Assembly: GCA_910576205.1 (NCBI GenBank)
Contig: CAJTHL010000012.1
Span: forward strand, 62,001-126,000
From: Clostridia bacterium
GTDB taxonomy: Bacteria; Bacillota; Clostridia; Lachnospirales; Lachnospiraceae
DNA: 64,000 bases
Direction: 5' to 3'
Shown here: positions 35,001-43,353 of the stretch, piece after piece
Numbering within the stretch: position 1 is the stretch's first letter
Layout: every line of letters starts with the position of its first letter
Notes under the pieces: generated by a model
What the model saw: only the letters and a program-made list of their open reading frames with translations
Database searches by the model: none
Told to the model about the DNA's origin: nothing
Translations under genes and position numbers: made by a program

Positions 35001-36643
35001 ACAAAAGTACTGAAGGTATCCGTCACCTCCCCCTGTTCCACCTTTACCGCACCGATTTCAATGATACGGTTGCTCTCAGCGGAAAATCCCGTGGTCTCCA
35101 GGTCAAAAACCACATAGCTTCCCTTTAGGCTCTGCCCCCTGGAATCCGTGACGATATCCTTCATATCGTCCACCAGATAAGCCTCCACCCCATAAATCAG
35201 CTTGAAATCATCCCCCTTGGACAGGGCATGGCTGGCCTCCGTAAAGGCCTGCACCACACCGTGGTCCGTAATAGCCATGGCCTTGTGGCCAAAAGCTTTT
35301 GCCTGCCTAATAATACCTGCCACATCGGATACGCCGTCCATATCGCTCATCTTGGTGTGGCAGTGGAGCTCCACCCGCTTTCTTGGACTTAAATCCTCCC
35401 GCTTTTTCCGGAAATCCGCTGACTTTTTGATACCCGTCATGGAACCGATTTCCAGTTCCTTGTCAAAGGGGTCCATAACCGTCATGCCTTTCATCTGCAA
35501 AAACGCGCCCTTTTTGATATTTTCCCGGATGCCGGGAAGCTCCTCATTTGGAACAAAGATTTTTCCTCTTATGGTGTCTGTAAAATCCGTCAGCGTAATA
35601 GTGAGAATGGTCCGGTCCCCGCGGATTTCCCGCTCATCCGCCGCCAGCACCTGGCCGTGTACCGTCACCTCTCCCATCTCATTTATAACCTGATCCATAG
35701 GCAGGCATTCGTCGTCAAAATCCCTTCCGTACAGCACATTAGGATTGTCTGAGCGCTTTAGGGGCCTGCGGTAGGCGCCCTTCTTTCCCTGGCCGCCAAA
35801 TCCGCTCTGTTTTCCGCCGCTTCCCCCATTTGCACCCGGCCCTCCTCCGGTTCCTGCGCCTGCCAGACCGGCTCCACTGCCGCGTACCCCTGTATTTGCC
35901 GTATTTCCGACGGCATCCGCCCCATTTCCGGAAATTTTGCCGGAAATGCTTTCTCCGCCGTCCCCTCCAAAGGCATCCGCACCGGAGGCCAGAAGGGCGT
36001 CGTCCGCCAGCGCCCGCTCATCCACAGGAGAATCTCCTCCCTGTGTCCCCCCCTGTCCTGTCCTCCCCCGCATAATGGACACGATCTTATCCCGGGCCAC
36101 ACGGTCCACCTGCTCCATGGCCTTTGACAGGGAAATCTCTTTCTCCTTGTGCTCCGAGGTAATCTTAAGCTTTAAGCCGCACCGCTCCACCAGAATCTTG
36201 TGAAGCACCCGCACAAGCTCCTCTGCGGCTTCCTCCTCCAGGGGGGACACCTCCAGCTTCAAATGCAGCTCTTCCGGGGACGGAAAGCTTATCTCTGCCT
36301 TCTGAAACAGCTGGTATATGAGAATGCTGTACGCCCGCAGTTCATAGACCATGCTGTCCCTGTAGAGGCGCATTACCTCCCCCGGCGTATACTGGGCGGA
36401 CAATTCGTAACGCTCAATAAGCTGTAAAGACAGGGAATCCTGGGAAAACAATTCCTTTTTCATCTTTTCTTCCAGACGGAAAAGCTGCTCCTTGTGAAGC
36501 AGCTTTTCACTTACCATATAAACCCGGATCCGGGTTTTCATCCGGTTGGAGGTCACCCGTTCTACCCGCACCTGCCGCAGCAGATCCGCAAATTTCCCGC
36601 TCTCCTCCAGAGACGGAAATACCTCATAAAAACTTTTCAGCAT
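32033..36643 (-). CDS. polC: DNA polymerase III alpha subunit, PolC type
   Basis: Main replicative polymerase of low-GC Gram-positives, about 1536 residues. In order: N-terminal region, OB-fold (VTVHGQVLAADEREI), PHP domain starting near residue 420 (VELHCHTKMSDMDG) split by the 3'-5' exonuclease near residue 513 (YVVFDLETTGF), a four-Cys zinc motif near residue 1010 (CPQCHYS, CPNCGC), polymerase active site (PDIDLNFSGDYQ), and C-terminal helix-hairpin region. It is longer than the usual 1430-1460 because of a Gly-rich stretch at about residues 190-295. The ATG at 36643 has GGGG 8 bases upstream; a TTG 27 bases earlier is possible. Confidence 0.97.
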   Translation of the reverse strand: MLKSFYEVFPSLEESGKFADLLRQVRVERVTSNRMKTRIRVYMVSEKLLHKEQLFRLEEKMKKELFSQDSLSLQLIERYELSAQYTPGEVMRLYRDSMVYELRAYSILIYQLFQKAEISFPSPEELHLKLEVSPLEEEAAEELVRVLHKILVERCGLKLKITSEHKEKEISLSKAMEQVDRVARDKIVSIMRGRTGQGGTQGGDSPVDERALADDALLASGADAFGGDGGESISGKISGNGADAVGNTANTGVRGSGAGLAGAGTGGGPGANGGSGGKQSGFGGQGKKGAYRRPLKRSDNPNVLYGRDFDDECLPMDQVINEMGEVTVHGQVLAADEREIRGDRTILTITLTDFTDTIRGKIFVPNEELPGIRENIKKGAFLQMKGMTVMDPFDKELEIGSMTGIKKSADFRKKREDLSPRKRVELHCHTKMSDMDGVSDVAGIIRQAKAFGHKAMAITDHGVVQAFTEASHALSKGDDFKLIYGVEAYLVDDMKDIVTDSRGQSLKGSYVVFDLETTGFSAESNRIIEIGAVKVEQGEVTDTFSTFVNPQTPIPYEIENLTGINDGMVMDAPVIEAVLPEFMEFCRDTVLVAHNAGFDTSFIEKNCVRQGLPYDYTSVDTVGLARALLPSLSRFKLDTVAKALNISLENHHRAVDDAGCTAQIFLKFLGMLKERGMENLDEVNALSVLDAEAVKKLPTYHAIILALNEIGRVNLYRMISWSHLDYYAKRPRIPKSVFARYREGLLLGSACEAGELYQALVRSAPEEEIARLVNFYDYLEIQPLGNNEFMLRDEKSPVNSMEELRELNRRIVRLGEEFGKPVAATCDVHFLNPEDEVYRRIIMTGKGFKDADQQAPLYYRTTEEMLEEFQYLGSAKAEEVVIDTPNRIADMVERISPVRPDKCPPVIENSDQTLRDICYEKAWSIYGKELPQVVTDRLERELHSIISNGFAVMYIIAQKLVWKSNDDGYLVGSRGSVGSSFVATMAGITEVNPLPPHYYCPQCHYSDFESEEVRKYAGAAGCDMPDKECPNCGCMLKKEGFDIPFETFLGFKGDKEPDIDLNFSGDYQSNAHKYTEVIFGTGQTFRAGTIGTLADKTAFGYVKNYYEERGIPKRNCEIGRIVEGCVGVRRSTGQHPGGIVVLPHGEEIHSFTPVQHPANDMKTDIITTHFDYHSIDHNLLKLDILGHDDPTMIRMLEDLTGLDAKTIPLDDAGVMSLFKSTEALGIRPEDIDGCPLGCLGIPEFGTDFVIQMVVDARPQSFSDLVRISGLSHGTDVWLNNAQRFIKEGKATISTAICTRDDIMLYLIQMGVEPSLSFTIMESVRKGKGLKPEWIEAMKKEGVEDWYIESCTLIKYMFPKAHAAAYVMMAWRIAYCKINYPLAYYAAFFSIRASAFSYEIMCQGKERLAFYIADYKRRSDKLSKKEQDTVKDMRIVQEMYARGFEFLPVDIYKAQAHKFQIMDGKLMPALSTIEGLGDKAADQLYEAAKDGPFLSKDDLKTRSKLSRSVIDLMGDLGLLGDMPESNQLSLFDLALGG

Positions 36644-36684
36644 CCTTATAACCCCGCGATTTTCTGTCAATCCAGCCTGTCTGG

Positions 36685-37761
36685 CTATTTTCCATCCTGT
36701 TTATCCATTTTTCCCCAGTTTTCCAGTTCCTGGCGCAACGCCCCCAGAAGCTCTCCCTCAGGCACCTTCCTAAGCACTTCTCCCTTTTTAATCAGCAGCC
36801 CCTCCCCAAGGCCTCCGGCGATTCCGATATCCGCCTCCTTTGCCTCTCCGGGTCCGTTGACCACGCAGCCCATAACGGCCACCTTAATATCCAGGGGAAA
36901 TTCCGCTGCCATGGTTTCCACTTGATTTGCCAGGCTGATAAGATCAATGCGGGTTCTGCCGCAGGTGGGACAGGACACCACTTCGATTCCTCCCTTACGC
37001 AGCCCCAGCGTCTTTAAAATCAGCTTCGCAGACTTTACTTCCTCCACAGGATCCCCGGTGAGAGACACCCGGATGGTATCTCCAATGCCCTGGTGGAGAA
37101 TAATCCCAAGGCCCACGGCAGACTTAATATTCCCGGAGTTTAATGTCCCTGCCTCCGTGATGCCTACATGGAGGGGATAGCCGGTCTTTTCCGCAATGAT
37201 TTCGTGAGCCCTGGCACACATCATCACATTGGAGGACTTGATGCTGATAACCAGATTGTCGTAATCCATCTCCTCGATCATGCGCACCTTGTCCAGGGCG
37301 CTCTCTACCAGACCTTCCGCCGTGACGCCCCCGTACTTCTCCACCAGCTCTTTTTCCAGGGAGCCGCTGTTTACCCCTACGCGGATGGGAATCTGCCGCT
37401 CCCTGGCCGCCCCGACCACTGCCTTTACACACTCCGGACCGCCGATATTCCCCGGATTGATGCGGATTTTATCCGCCCCGTTTTCCATGGACGCAATCGC
37501 CAGGCGGTAGTCAAAGTGAATATCCGCCACCAGTGGAATGGAAATCTGTCTTCGGATTTCCTTTAGGGCACGGGCCGCCTCCTGGGTGGGCACCGTACAG
37601 CGGATGATTTCACAGCCGGCCCGGGTAAGCCTCTGAATCTGCTCCACCGTGGCCTTCACATCCTCCGTTTTTGTATTGGTCATGGACTGAATCAGTATGG
37701 GGTTTCCGCCGCCTATTATGCGGTCGCCGATTTTCACTGTCTTTGTATTTTCCCTTTTCAT
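36685..37761 (-). CDS. ispG: 4-hydroxy-3-methylbut-2-enyl diphosphate synthase
   Basis: Iron-sulfur enzyme of the methylerythritol phosphate route to isoprenoids. The 358 residues have the family start TKTVKIGDRIIGGGNPILIQSMTNT and the cluster cysteines in VVSCPTCGRTRIDL and GCVVNGPGEA. It lies between the ftsW-like gene (4 bases) and polC (about 40 bases) in one minus-strand run. Length and motifs are normal for the flavodoxin- or ferredoxin-dependent bacterial enzyme. Confidence 0.96.
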   Translation of the reverse strand: MKRENTKTVKIGDRIIGGGNPILIQSMTNTKTEDVKATVEQIQRLTRAGCEIIRCTVPTQEAARALKEIRRQISIPLVADIHFDYRLAIASMENGADKIRINPGNIGGPECVKAVVGAARERQIPIRVGVNSGSLEKELVEKYGGVTAEGLVESALDKVRMIEEMDYDNLVISIKSSNVMMCARAHEIIAEKTGYPLHVGITEAGTLNSGNIKSAVGLGIILHQGIGDTIRVSLTGDPVEEVKSAKLILKTLGLRKGGIEVVSCPTCGRTRIDLISLANQVETMAAEFPLDIKVAVMGCVVNGPGEAKEADIGIAGGLGEGLLIKKGEVLRKVPEGELLGALRQELENWGKMDKQDGK

Positions 37762-37765
37762 GCCG

Positions 37766-38986
37766 TCACCGAATCCTTTCTGCCATCTGCTGTTCCCGTT
37801 TTCTGCGGGCGCATTTCTCCACGTTCAGCACAATGCCAAACTCCACAAACAGGAACGCCGTAGCCGTGCCCCCCGCACTGAAAAAGGGCAGAGTCACGCC
37901 TGTGGTTGGCACCAGGCTGGTCACCACCATAAGGTTTAAAACCACCTGCAAAGCCACATGTCCAAACACCCCGATCACCAGCAGCCTTCCAAATAAGTCC
38001 TCCGCCTGCTGGGCAACGCTGTAAATCCGGTAGAGCAGGTAAATAAACATCAGAATCACAAGGCCAGCCCCAAAGACTCCCAGTTCCTCACAGACAATGG
38101 AAAAAATCATGTCGTTGTAGGGCTCGGGAATCCGGCCAAGCTTCTGGATGCTGTTCCCCAGCCCCTTTCCGAAAAGGCCTCCGGAGCCGATGGCATAGAG
38201 GGCCTGCAAAGACTGGTAGGCCTTGTCCGACTCATAGGCGTAGGGATTCAGCCAGGCCAGAATCCGCATGGAGCGAAATCCCTCCTCGGCGTCCCCGGGA
38301 GAATTCTGTAAAAACTGAAGATACAGGGTCACGCCTATGCAGGCCAGGATTCCCGCCAGAAAAAAAGGCCAGTACCTGGGGTAAACCATAAATATCATAA
38401 TGCAGCTAATGCCCAGTACAATAATGGCTGTACTCATATTGTTGCTGAGCTTCCAGATCAGCACAAACACAAACACCACGGGAAGCATCACAATCCCTAT
38501 GGCCTTAAAGGCTTCTATGTATCCCGGATGGCGGATAGACGAGGCTGTCTTGGTAATGAAAAAAGCCGAAAACAAAATCATGGCCACTTTGATAGGCTCC
38601 GCCACCTGGAACTGTCCAAGTCCCGGAATCTGCAGCCAGCGGGTCGCCCCTTTCACCGTCACGCCAAGAGGCGTTTTCAACAGCAGAATCAACACGACAG
38701 AGATCACAAAGCCAATTAATGCAAAGTATCTCCACGTGTGATAATCCAGATTGGCCACCACCATCATAGCCGCAATTCCCACCAGGCTCCATTTCAGCTG
38801 GTTCTTCAGAAAATAAGCCGGGTCATAGCGGAATTTTTCGCTCATGCTTGTAATATAATAGCTGGCGCTGTAAATCATAATCAACCCAAAAACTGTCAGA
38901 AACACCACTGCCAGAATCAGATTCGTATCATACGTAAACAGACCGATATCTCTCAACCGGGTTCTTTTTCTGGGCGATTTTGCCAT
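37766..38986 (-). CDS. FtsW/RodA/SpoVE-family peptidoglycan polymerase
   Basis: SEDS-family glycosyltransferase of 406 residues with about ten membrane helices. Typical segments are LTVFGLIMIYSASYY, LKNQLKWSLVGI, QSLQALYAIGSGGLFGKGLGNSIQKLGRIPEPYNDMIFSIVCEELG and a late VTTGVTLPFFSAGGTA. The family builds septal (FtsW), side-wall (RodA) or spore (SpoVE) peptidoglycan; the PEPYNDMIFSIVCEELG loop leans to FtsW/SpoVE. It overlaps no gene but follows folA by 3 bases, an unusual partner for a division gene. Confidence 0.9.
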   Translation of the reverse strand: MAKSPRKRTRLRDIGLFTYDTNLILAVVFLTVFGLIMIYSASYYITSMSEKFRYDPAYFLKNQLKWSLVGIAAMMVVANLDYHTWRYFALIGFVISVVLILLLKTPLGVTVKGATRWLQIPGLGQFQVAEPIKVAMILFSAFFITKTASSIRHPGYIEAFKAIGIVMLPVVFVFVLIWKLSNNMSTAIIVLGISCIMIFMVYPRYWPFFLAGILACIGVTLYLQFLQNSPGDAEEGFRSMRILAWLNPYAYESDKAYQSLQALYAIGSGGLFGKGLGNSIQKLGRIPEPYNDMIFSIVCEELGVFGAGLVILMFIYLLYRIYSVAQQAEDLFGRLLVIGVFGHVALQVVLNLMVVTSLVPTTGVTLPFFSAGGTATAFLFVEFGIVLNVEKCARRKREQQMAERIR

Positions 38987-38989
38987 AGA

Positions 38990-39484
38990 TTAATGCCTCT
39001 TCCTTTCATATCTGCAAAAGGTAAATTCCAGGTCAAAATAAGTCTTTTCCTCACTCTGCCCGGTCAGCTCCCAGTCCGGAGACTGCTCCAGATTGGCAAA
39101 CCAGGCGTCCGCTTCATAGGCATGCTCCGTGCGGGTCACATGGGCCACATCACAGTAGGGCAGAAACGCCTTGTAAACCATATCCCCGCCTACCACATAC
39201 ACGTCCCTGGGGTCGTACTTTTTAATCTCCTCCAGCGCTTCCTCCACGCTGTGGCAGATAACCGCCCCCTTGACCTGGAAGTCCGGATTCCTGGTGAGAA
39301 TAATGTTGGTACGGTTCTTAAGGGGCTGTCCCCCTGGAAAGGTTTCCAGGGTCTTTCTCCCCAGGATCACCACCCGTCCGGTGGTTTCCTGCCTGAAAAA
39401 TTTCATATCCTCGGGAATACTCACCAGAAGCTTCCCCTTATATCCGATGGCCCAGTTCTGATCCACATTTACGATTAGATTCAT
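38990..39484 (-). CDS. folA: Dihydrofolate reductase
   Basis: Reduces dihydrofolate to tetrahydrofolate with NADPH. At 164 residues it has the standard size. Blocks are MNLIVNVDQNWAIGYKGKLLVSIPEDMKFF (the substrate acid is Glu or Asp in the IPEDM helix), VILGRKTLETFPGG and VYVVGGDMVYKAFLPY. It follows thyA by 88 bases; the pair closes the thymidylate cycle, and ftsW follows by 3 bases. Confidence 0.95.
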   Translation of the reverse strand: MNLIVNVDQNWAIGYKGKLLVSIPEDMKFFRQETTGRVVILGRKTLETFPGGQPLKNRTNIILTRNPDFQVKGAVICHSVEEALEEIKKYDPRDVYVVGGDMVYKAFLPYCDVAHVTRTEHAYEADAWFANLEQSPDWELTGQSEEKTYFDLEFTFCRYERKRH

Positions 39485-39572
39485 GCATTGTTCTCCTATT
39501 ATAAGTTTTGCATCCCCCTCCGGGCTCCGGTGTGCCGGAAAGATTCCGTGATGCTGTTTTTCTTATTTCCCC

Positions 39573-40421
39573 CTACACCGCAACCGGGATATTCTTCACC
39601 TGGGGGCCCGTCTGGTAATCCTCCACCCAGAGATCATCTGTGGTAAATGCATAGAAATCCGTCACCTCCGGATTCAGCGTTACCCTGGGAGCAGGGTAGG
39701 TTTCCCGGGAAATCAGTTCCCGCACAATGTCCGTATGCCGGTCGTAAATATGGGCGTCCGCAATCACATGGAGCAGTTCCCCTGCAAGCATTCCCGTACT
39801 CGCCGCCACCATCATCAGGAGGATAGCGTACTGGCACACATTCCAGTTATTTGCCGTCAACACATCCTGTGACCGCTGGTTCAGCACCATGTTCAGAGTC
39901 AGCTTGTCCTCCCCCTCCTTCTGGGTCACATTGTAGGTAACCCCGTAAGCGCAGGGATATAGATTCATCTCGCTTAAATCGGCAAACACATAGGTGTTCG
40001 TCATAATCCTCCTGCTGAAGGGATTTTTATTCAGATCAAAGAGCACCCGGTCCATCTGGTCCATCATACCCTCTTTGTACCGGCTCTTTACGCCGATCTG
40101 ATAGCCGTAAGCCTTGCCAATCGTTCCCGCTTCATCCGCCCACTCGTCCCAGATATGGCTGTTCAGCTGATGGATATCGTTGGATTTTTTCTGGTAAATC
40201 CAGAGAATCTCATCCATGCAGCTCTTAAGGGCGGTCCTTCGCAGGGTAAGGGCCGGAAACTCCTCCCTCAGATCGTACCGGTTCACTACCCCAAACCGCT
40301 TAATCGTGTAGGCCGGCGTCCCGTCCGCCCACCTGGGGCGCACCTTCTCCCCTTCCGTGCTTGTACCGTTCTCCAGAATGTCCCGGCACATGTTGATAAA
40401 CAGTGTGTCTGCGTAGCTCAT
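39573..40421 (-). CDS. thyA: Thymidylate synthase (divergent clostridial ThyA)
   Basis: Methylates dUMP to dTMP with methylene-tetrahydrofolate. The 282 residues contain the catalytic Cys in YPCAYGVTYNV (near residue 156) and the following NQRSQDVLTANNWNVCQYAILLMM segment; the C-terminal part ends VKNIPVAV. In most ThyA proteins a His follows the catalytic Cys (PCH) and the next motif reads RSxDxxLGxPFN; here these are PCA and RSQDVLTANNW, so it belongs to a divergent group. The adjacent folA supports the assignment. Confidence 0.9.
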   Translation of the reverse strand: MSYADTLFINMCRDILENGTSTEGEKVRPRWADGTPAYTIKRFGVVNRYDLREEFPALTLRRTALKSCMDEILWIYQKKSNDIHQLNSHIWDEWADEAGTIGKAYGYQIGVKSRYKEGMMDQMDRVLFDLNKNPFSRRIMTNTYVFADLSEMNLYPCAYGVTYNVTQKEGEDKLTLNMVLNQRSQDVLTANNWNVCQYAILLMMVAASTGMLAGELLHVIADAHIYDRHTDIVRELISRETYPAPRVTLNPEVTDFYAFTTDDLWVEDYQTGPQVKNIPVAV

Positions 40422-40561
40422 AGTTGTCTCCCATATAAAATGCCGTCAGCGTCGTGATACAATTATAGCCTTATTTCTATCTAATGTAAAGCCTTTTCGC
40501 GGCTCCGAAAGACTCCTGCCCTTTGCCGGCAGCTCCTCCCTGCCAGTCATAATCCCCGCAA

Positions 40562-40599
40562 AAAAGCCATCTGGTACATAAAAATGTCAGATGGCTTTT
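40562..40599. terminator. Bidirectional terminator after the ferredoxin gene
   Basis: A 12-base-pair stem (40562-40573 with 40588-40599) flanked by A and T runs; on the minus strand it is followed by TTTTTGC. Confidence 0.8.
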
Positions 40600-40651
40600 C
40601 ACCTCAGTTTCCGCAGGCGCAGACGCGCCGCCTGTTTTTTCAAGCTCTTCC

Positions 40652-41035
40652 CTAGCTCTCCACTACCTCCAGCACATCCATGGGACAGGCCTTGGCGCAT
40701 TTGCCGCAGGCAATACATTTGGACGCCACGGGGGATTCCTCCGCCTTCACCATAAGGCCAAAGGGACATGCCTCCACGCACTTGCCGCAGCCGGTACACA
40801 GTTTCCTGTTTACCATGTAAACGCCCTTGGCGTTCTGGGTAATGGCTCCGTTCTCGCAGGCCTCCGCGCACTTGCCGCACTGTGGGCAGGCCATAGGGCG
40901 TACAGACTTCTTCTCCACCACCTGGATGCAGGATTTACCGGGGTCAAATTCCTTATAAAAGGTTTCCGAGCACGCTCTTACACACTCCAGGCATGCCATA
41001 CAGGTGGAACCTTTTTTTACCGTTAATTTCTTCAT
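40652..41035 (-). CDS. Ferredoxin-like protein with four Cys-rich iron-sulfur motifs
   Basis: A 127-residue soluble electron carrier. Four clusters of cysteines are visible: CMACLECVRAC, CPQCGKCAEAC, CTGCGKCVEACP and CIACGKCAKACP. This is enough for three or four [4Fe-4S] centres, as in HycB/CooF-type subunits. The ATG at 41035 has GGAGG 9 bases upstream; the longer frame begins without one. It stands alone between eno and a terminator, so its partner oxidoreductase cannot be named. Confidence 0.88.
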   Translation of the reverse strand: MKKLTVKKGSTCMACLECVRACSETFYKEFDPGKSCIQVVEKKSVRPMACPQCGKCAEACENGAITQNAKGVYMVNRKLCTGCGKCVEACPFGLMVKAEESPVASKCIACGKCAKACPMDVLEVVES

Positions 41036-41112
41036 CTTACGTTTCCTCCGAATCATATAATCTCTATATGATTCAGTGTAACATCATTAAGGAAAATTCT
41101 CAAGTGTTTTTG

Positions 41113-42423
41113 TTAATCCATCAATCTGAAAAAGGGATTGTAATAGCAATCCACCGGCTCCAGCTCCTCCTCTATGCGCAGAAGCTGATTGTACTTGGCC
41201 ACCCGGTCCATACGGCACGGCGCTCCGGTTTTGATCTGACCTGCGTTGACTGCCACAGCCAGGTCGGCGATAAAGGCCTCCGCCGTCTCCCCGGAACGGT
41301 GGGAAATCACCGTGCCGTACCCTGCCCGCTGGGCCAGTTCAATGGCATCCATAGTCTCGGACACCGTGCCGATCTGATTTGGCTTGATAAGGATAGAATT
41401 GCCTGCCTCAAGCTGGATACCCGCCCCGAGACGCTTCACATTTGTCACAAAAAGATCGTCCCCCACAAGCTGCACCTTTCCCCCCAGGCGCCGGGTCATC
41501 TGCTGCCAGCCGTCCCAGTCCTCCTCCATAAGCCCGTCCTCTATAGAGATAATGGGATAATCCCGCAAAAGCTCCTCATAATAGCTGATCATCTCCTCCG
41601 CAGAGCGGTAAATCTTCTCCCCGCGCATATGACTCTCACCCTCAAAGAAATATTTTCCGCTCTTCTCATCGTAAAATTCACTGGCCGCCGCATCAATGGC
41701 GATCTTCATCTGGTGATTGGTGTCAAAGCCTGCCATGGAAATAGCCTCTGTGATGCAGTCCAGCACCTCCCGGGTATCCGCAAGATCGGGAGCAAAGCCG
41801 CCTTCGTCCCCAACGCCCGTGGAAAGACCGCGCTTTTTCAACAACAGCTTCAATTTGTAGTAAACCTCCGTACACATGCGCAGGCCCTCCTTAAAGCAGC
41901 AGGCCCCCACAGGCATAATCATAAACTCCTGCAGATCCACCGTGTTATCCGCGTGCTTTCCGCCGTTTAAAATGTTCATCATGGGAACCGGGAGGCGTTT
42001 GGCATGGACCCCTCCCAGATACTGGTAAAGCGGAAGCCCCAGGGACTTTGCCGCCGCCTTTGCCACAGCAATGGAAACGCCCAGCGTAGCGTTCGCCCCC
42101 AGATTCGACTTGTTTTCCGTGCCGTCGGCATCGCACAGAAGGTGGTCAATATAAGACTGCTCCAGAACGTTTTCCCCCACCAGGGCGTCCGCCAGCTTTG
42201 TATTTACATTGTGTACCGCCCGCTGCACACCCAGGCCCAGATAGCGGAACTGCCCGTCCCGAAGCTCCACCGCCTCAAATGTCCCAGTAGACGCGCCGGA
42301 GGGCACGGAAGCACGGGCGGTTATGTTTTTGTCTGTGGTGACCTCCACCTCAACGGTGGGATTTCCCCTGGAATCCAGGATTTCCCTGGCAGAAATATCC
42401 GTAATCGGCAAATATAAATGCAT
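41113..42423 (-). CDS. eno: Enolase
   Basis: Glycolytic enzyme converting 2-phosphoglycerate to phosphoenolpyruvate; 436 residues. Recognisable blocks are [22 protein letters not shown] at the N-terminus, [55 protein letters not shown] and the C-terminal [25 protein letters not shown] precedes the ATG. It is transcribed alone from a promoter region that contains a 20-bp palindrome. Confidence 0.97.
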   Translation of the reverse strand: MHLYLPITDISAREILDSRGNPTVEVEVTTDKNITARASVPSGASTGTFEAVELRDGQFRYLGLGVQRAVHNVNTKLADALVGENVLEQSYIDHLLCDADGTENKSNLGANATLGVSIAVAKAAAKSLGLPLYQYLGGVHAKRLPVPMMNILNGGKHADNTVDLQEFMIMPVGACCFKEGLRMCTEVYYKLKLLLKKRGLSTGVGDEGGFAPDLADTREVLDCITEAISMAGFDTNHQMKIAIDAAASEFYDEKSGKYFFEGESHMRGEKIYRSAEEMISYYEELLRDYPIISIEDGLMEEDWDGWQQMTRRLGGKVQLVGDDLFVTNVKRLGAGIQLEAGNSILIKPNQIGTVSETMDAIELAQRAGYGTVISHRSGETAEAFIADLAVAVNAGQIKTGAPCRMDRVAKYNQLLRIEEELEPVDCYYNPFFRLMD

Positions 42424-42449
42424 ATAAAAAACCTCCTATTTTGAGTTCC

Positions 42450-42469
42450 GCATCTGTCCGGACAGATGC
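42450..42469. promoter_or_regulatory. 20-bp perfect palindrome in the eno leader
   Basis: GCATCTGTCCGGACAGATGC, centred near the predicted start of the eno transcript (TTGAGA at 42495-42500 and TACAAA at 42472-42477 on the minus strand). No T-run follows. It could be an operator or a short leader hairpin. Confidence 0.45.
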
Positions 42470-42568
42470 TGTTTGTAAACATTTATTACAAGTGTCTCAA
42501 AATCCGGAGGTTTTATTCGTTATATGCCGTTTTCTTTTCACTTCATTTCTTATTTGGGGAGGCCGCTC

Positions 42569-43342
42569 TTATACCCCCTTCCGATTGCGGTCATAGATGA
42601 TTTTTAATCCCTTTAAGAGCAAGGCGTCGTCCAGCACGATTTTCTCCCTGCAATGGGGGATAATGTACCGGGCCATGCCCCCGGTGGCCACCACGGACAC
42701 TGCGCCTCCCAGCTCTTCCCGGATGCGTCCGATCATGCCGTCAATGCAGACTGCGGTTCCGTATAAAACGCCGCTCTTCATGCAGTCCACCGTATTGCTT
42801 CCGATTATGCGTTTCGGAGGCTCCAGGCTGATCTTGGGAAGCTGGGACGTGCGGTTAATAAGGGAATCCAGGGAAACCCCCACGCCCGGCATTATCATCC
42901 CGCCGGTCACCTGGCGTTTCTCATTGACCACGGTAATGGTTGTGGCCGTTCCCATATCCACCACTGCCAGGGGGCAGCCGTACTCGGCAATGCCTGCCAC
43001 AGCTCCCACCGCCAGATCGGGCCCAAGCTGGGCCGGGTTGTCAATCCGGATGTCCAGGCCGGTTTTCACGCCGGGGCCCACCTCCAGCATCTTCTTCCCG
43101 ATAATCTTCTCCGCCGCATGGCGCACCGTGGCTGTGATGGGGGGGACTACAGAGGATACAATGCCCCCCTTAAGCTCTCCACTGTCTATCCCGTAAATTT
43201 CCAGCACTGTCTTAAAGCTGATGGCATACTCCAGCTCCGTTTTCTTGAGGTCCGAGTACAGACGTTCCTTAAAGGCAATCCGCTCCCCGTCTATGCATCC
43301 GATGGCAATATTGGTGTTTCCAATGTCTATGGCAAGTATCAT
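42569..43342 (-). CDS. coaX: Type III pantothenate kinase
   Basis: Phosphorylates pantothenate, the first step of coenzyme A synthesis. The 257-residue acetate-kinase-fold enzyme shows LAIDIGNTNIAIG at the N-terminus, GPDLAVGAVAGIAEYG, VVDMGTATTITVV and GGMIMPGVGVSLDSLINRTSQLP. The ATG at 43342 has AGGAG 8 bases upstream; a 10-residue extension lacks a site. It follows the AI-2E-family gene by 11 bases. Confidence 0.94.
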   Translation of the reverse strand: MILAIDIGNTNIAIGCIDGERIAFKERLYSDLKKTELEYAISFKTVLEIYGIDSGELKGGIVSSVVPPITATVRHAAEKIIGKKMLEVGPGVKTGLDIRIDNPAQLGPDLAVGAVAGIAEYGCPLAVVDMGTATTITVVNEKRQVTGGMIMPGVGVSLDSLINRTSQLPKISLEPPKRIIGSNTVDCMKSGVLYGTAVCIDGMIGRIREELGGAVSVVATGGMARYIIPHCREKIVLDDALLLKGLKIIYDRNRKGV

Positions 43343-43353
43343 GGTTCTTTCTC

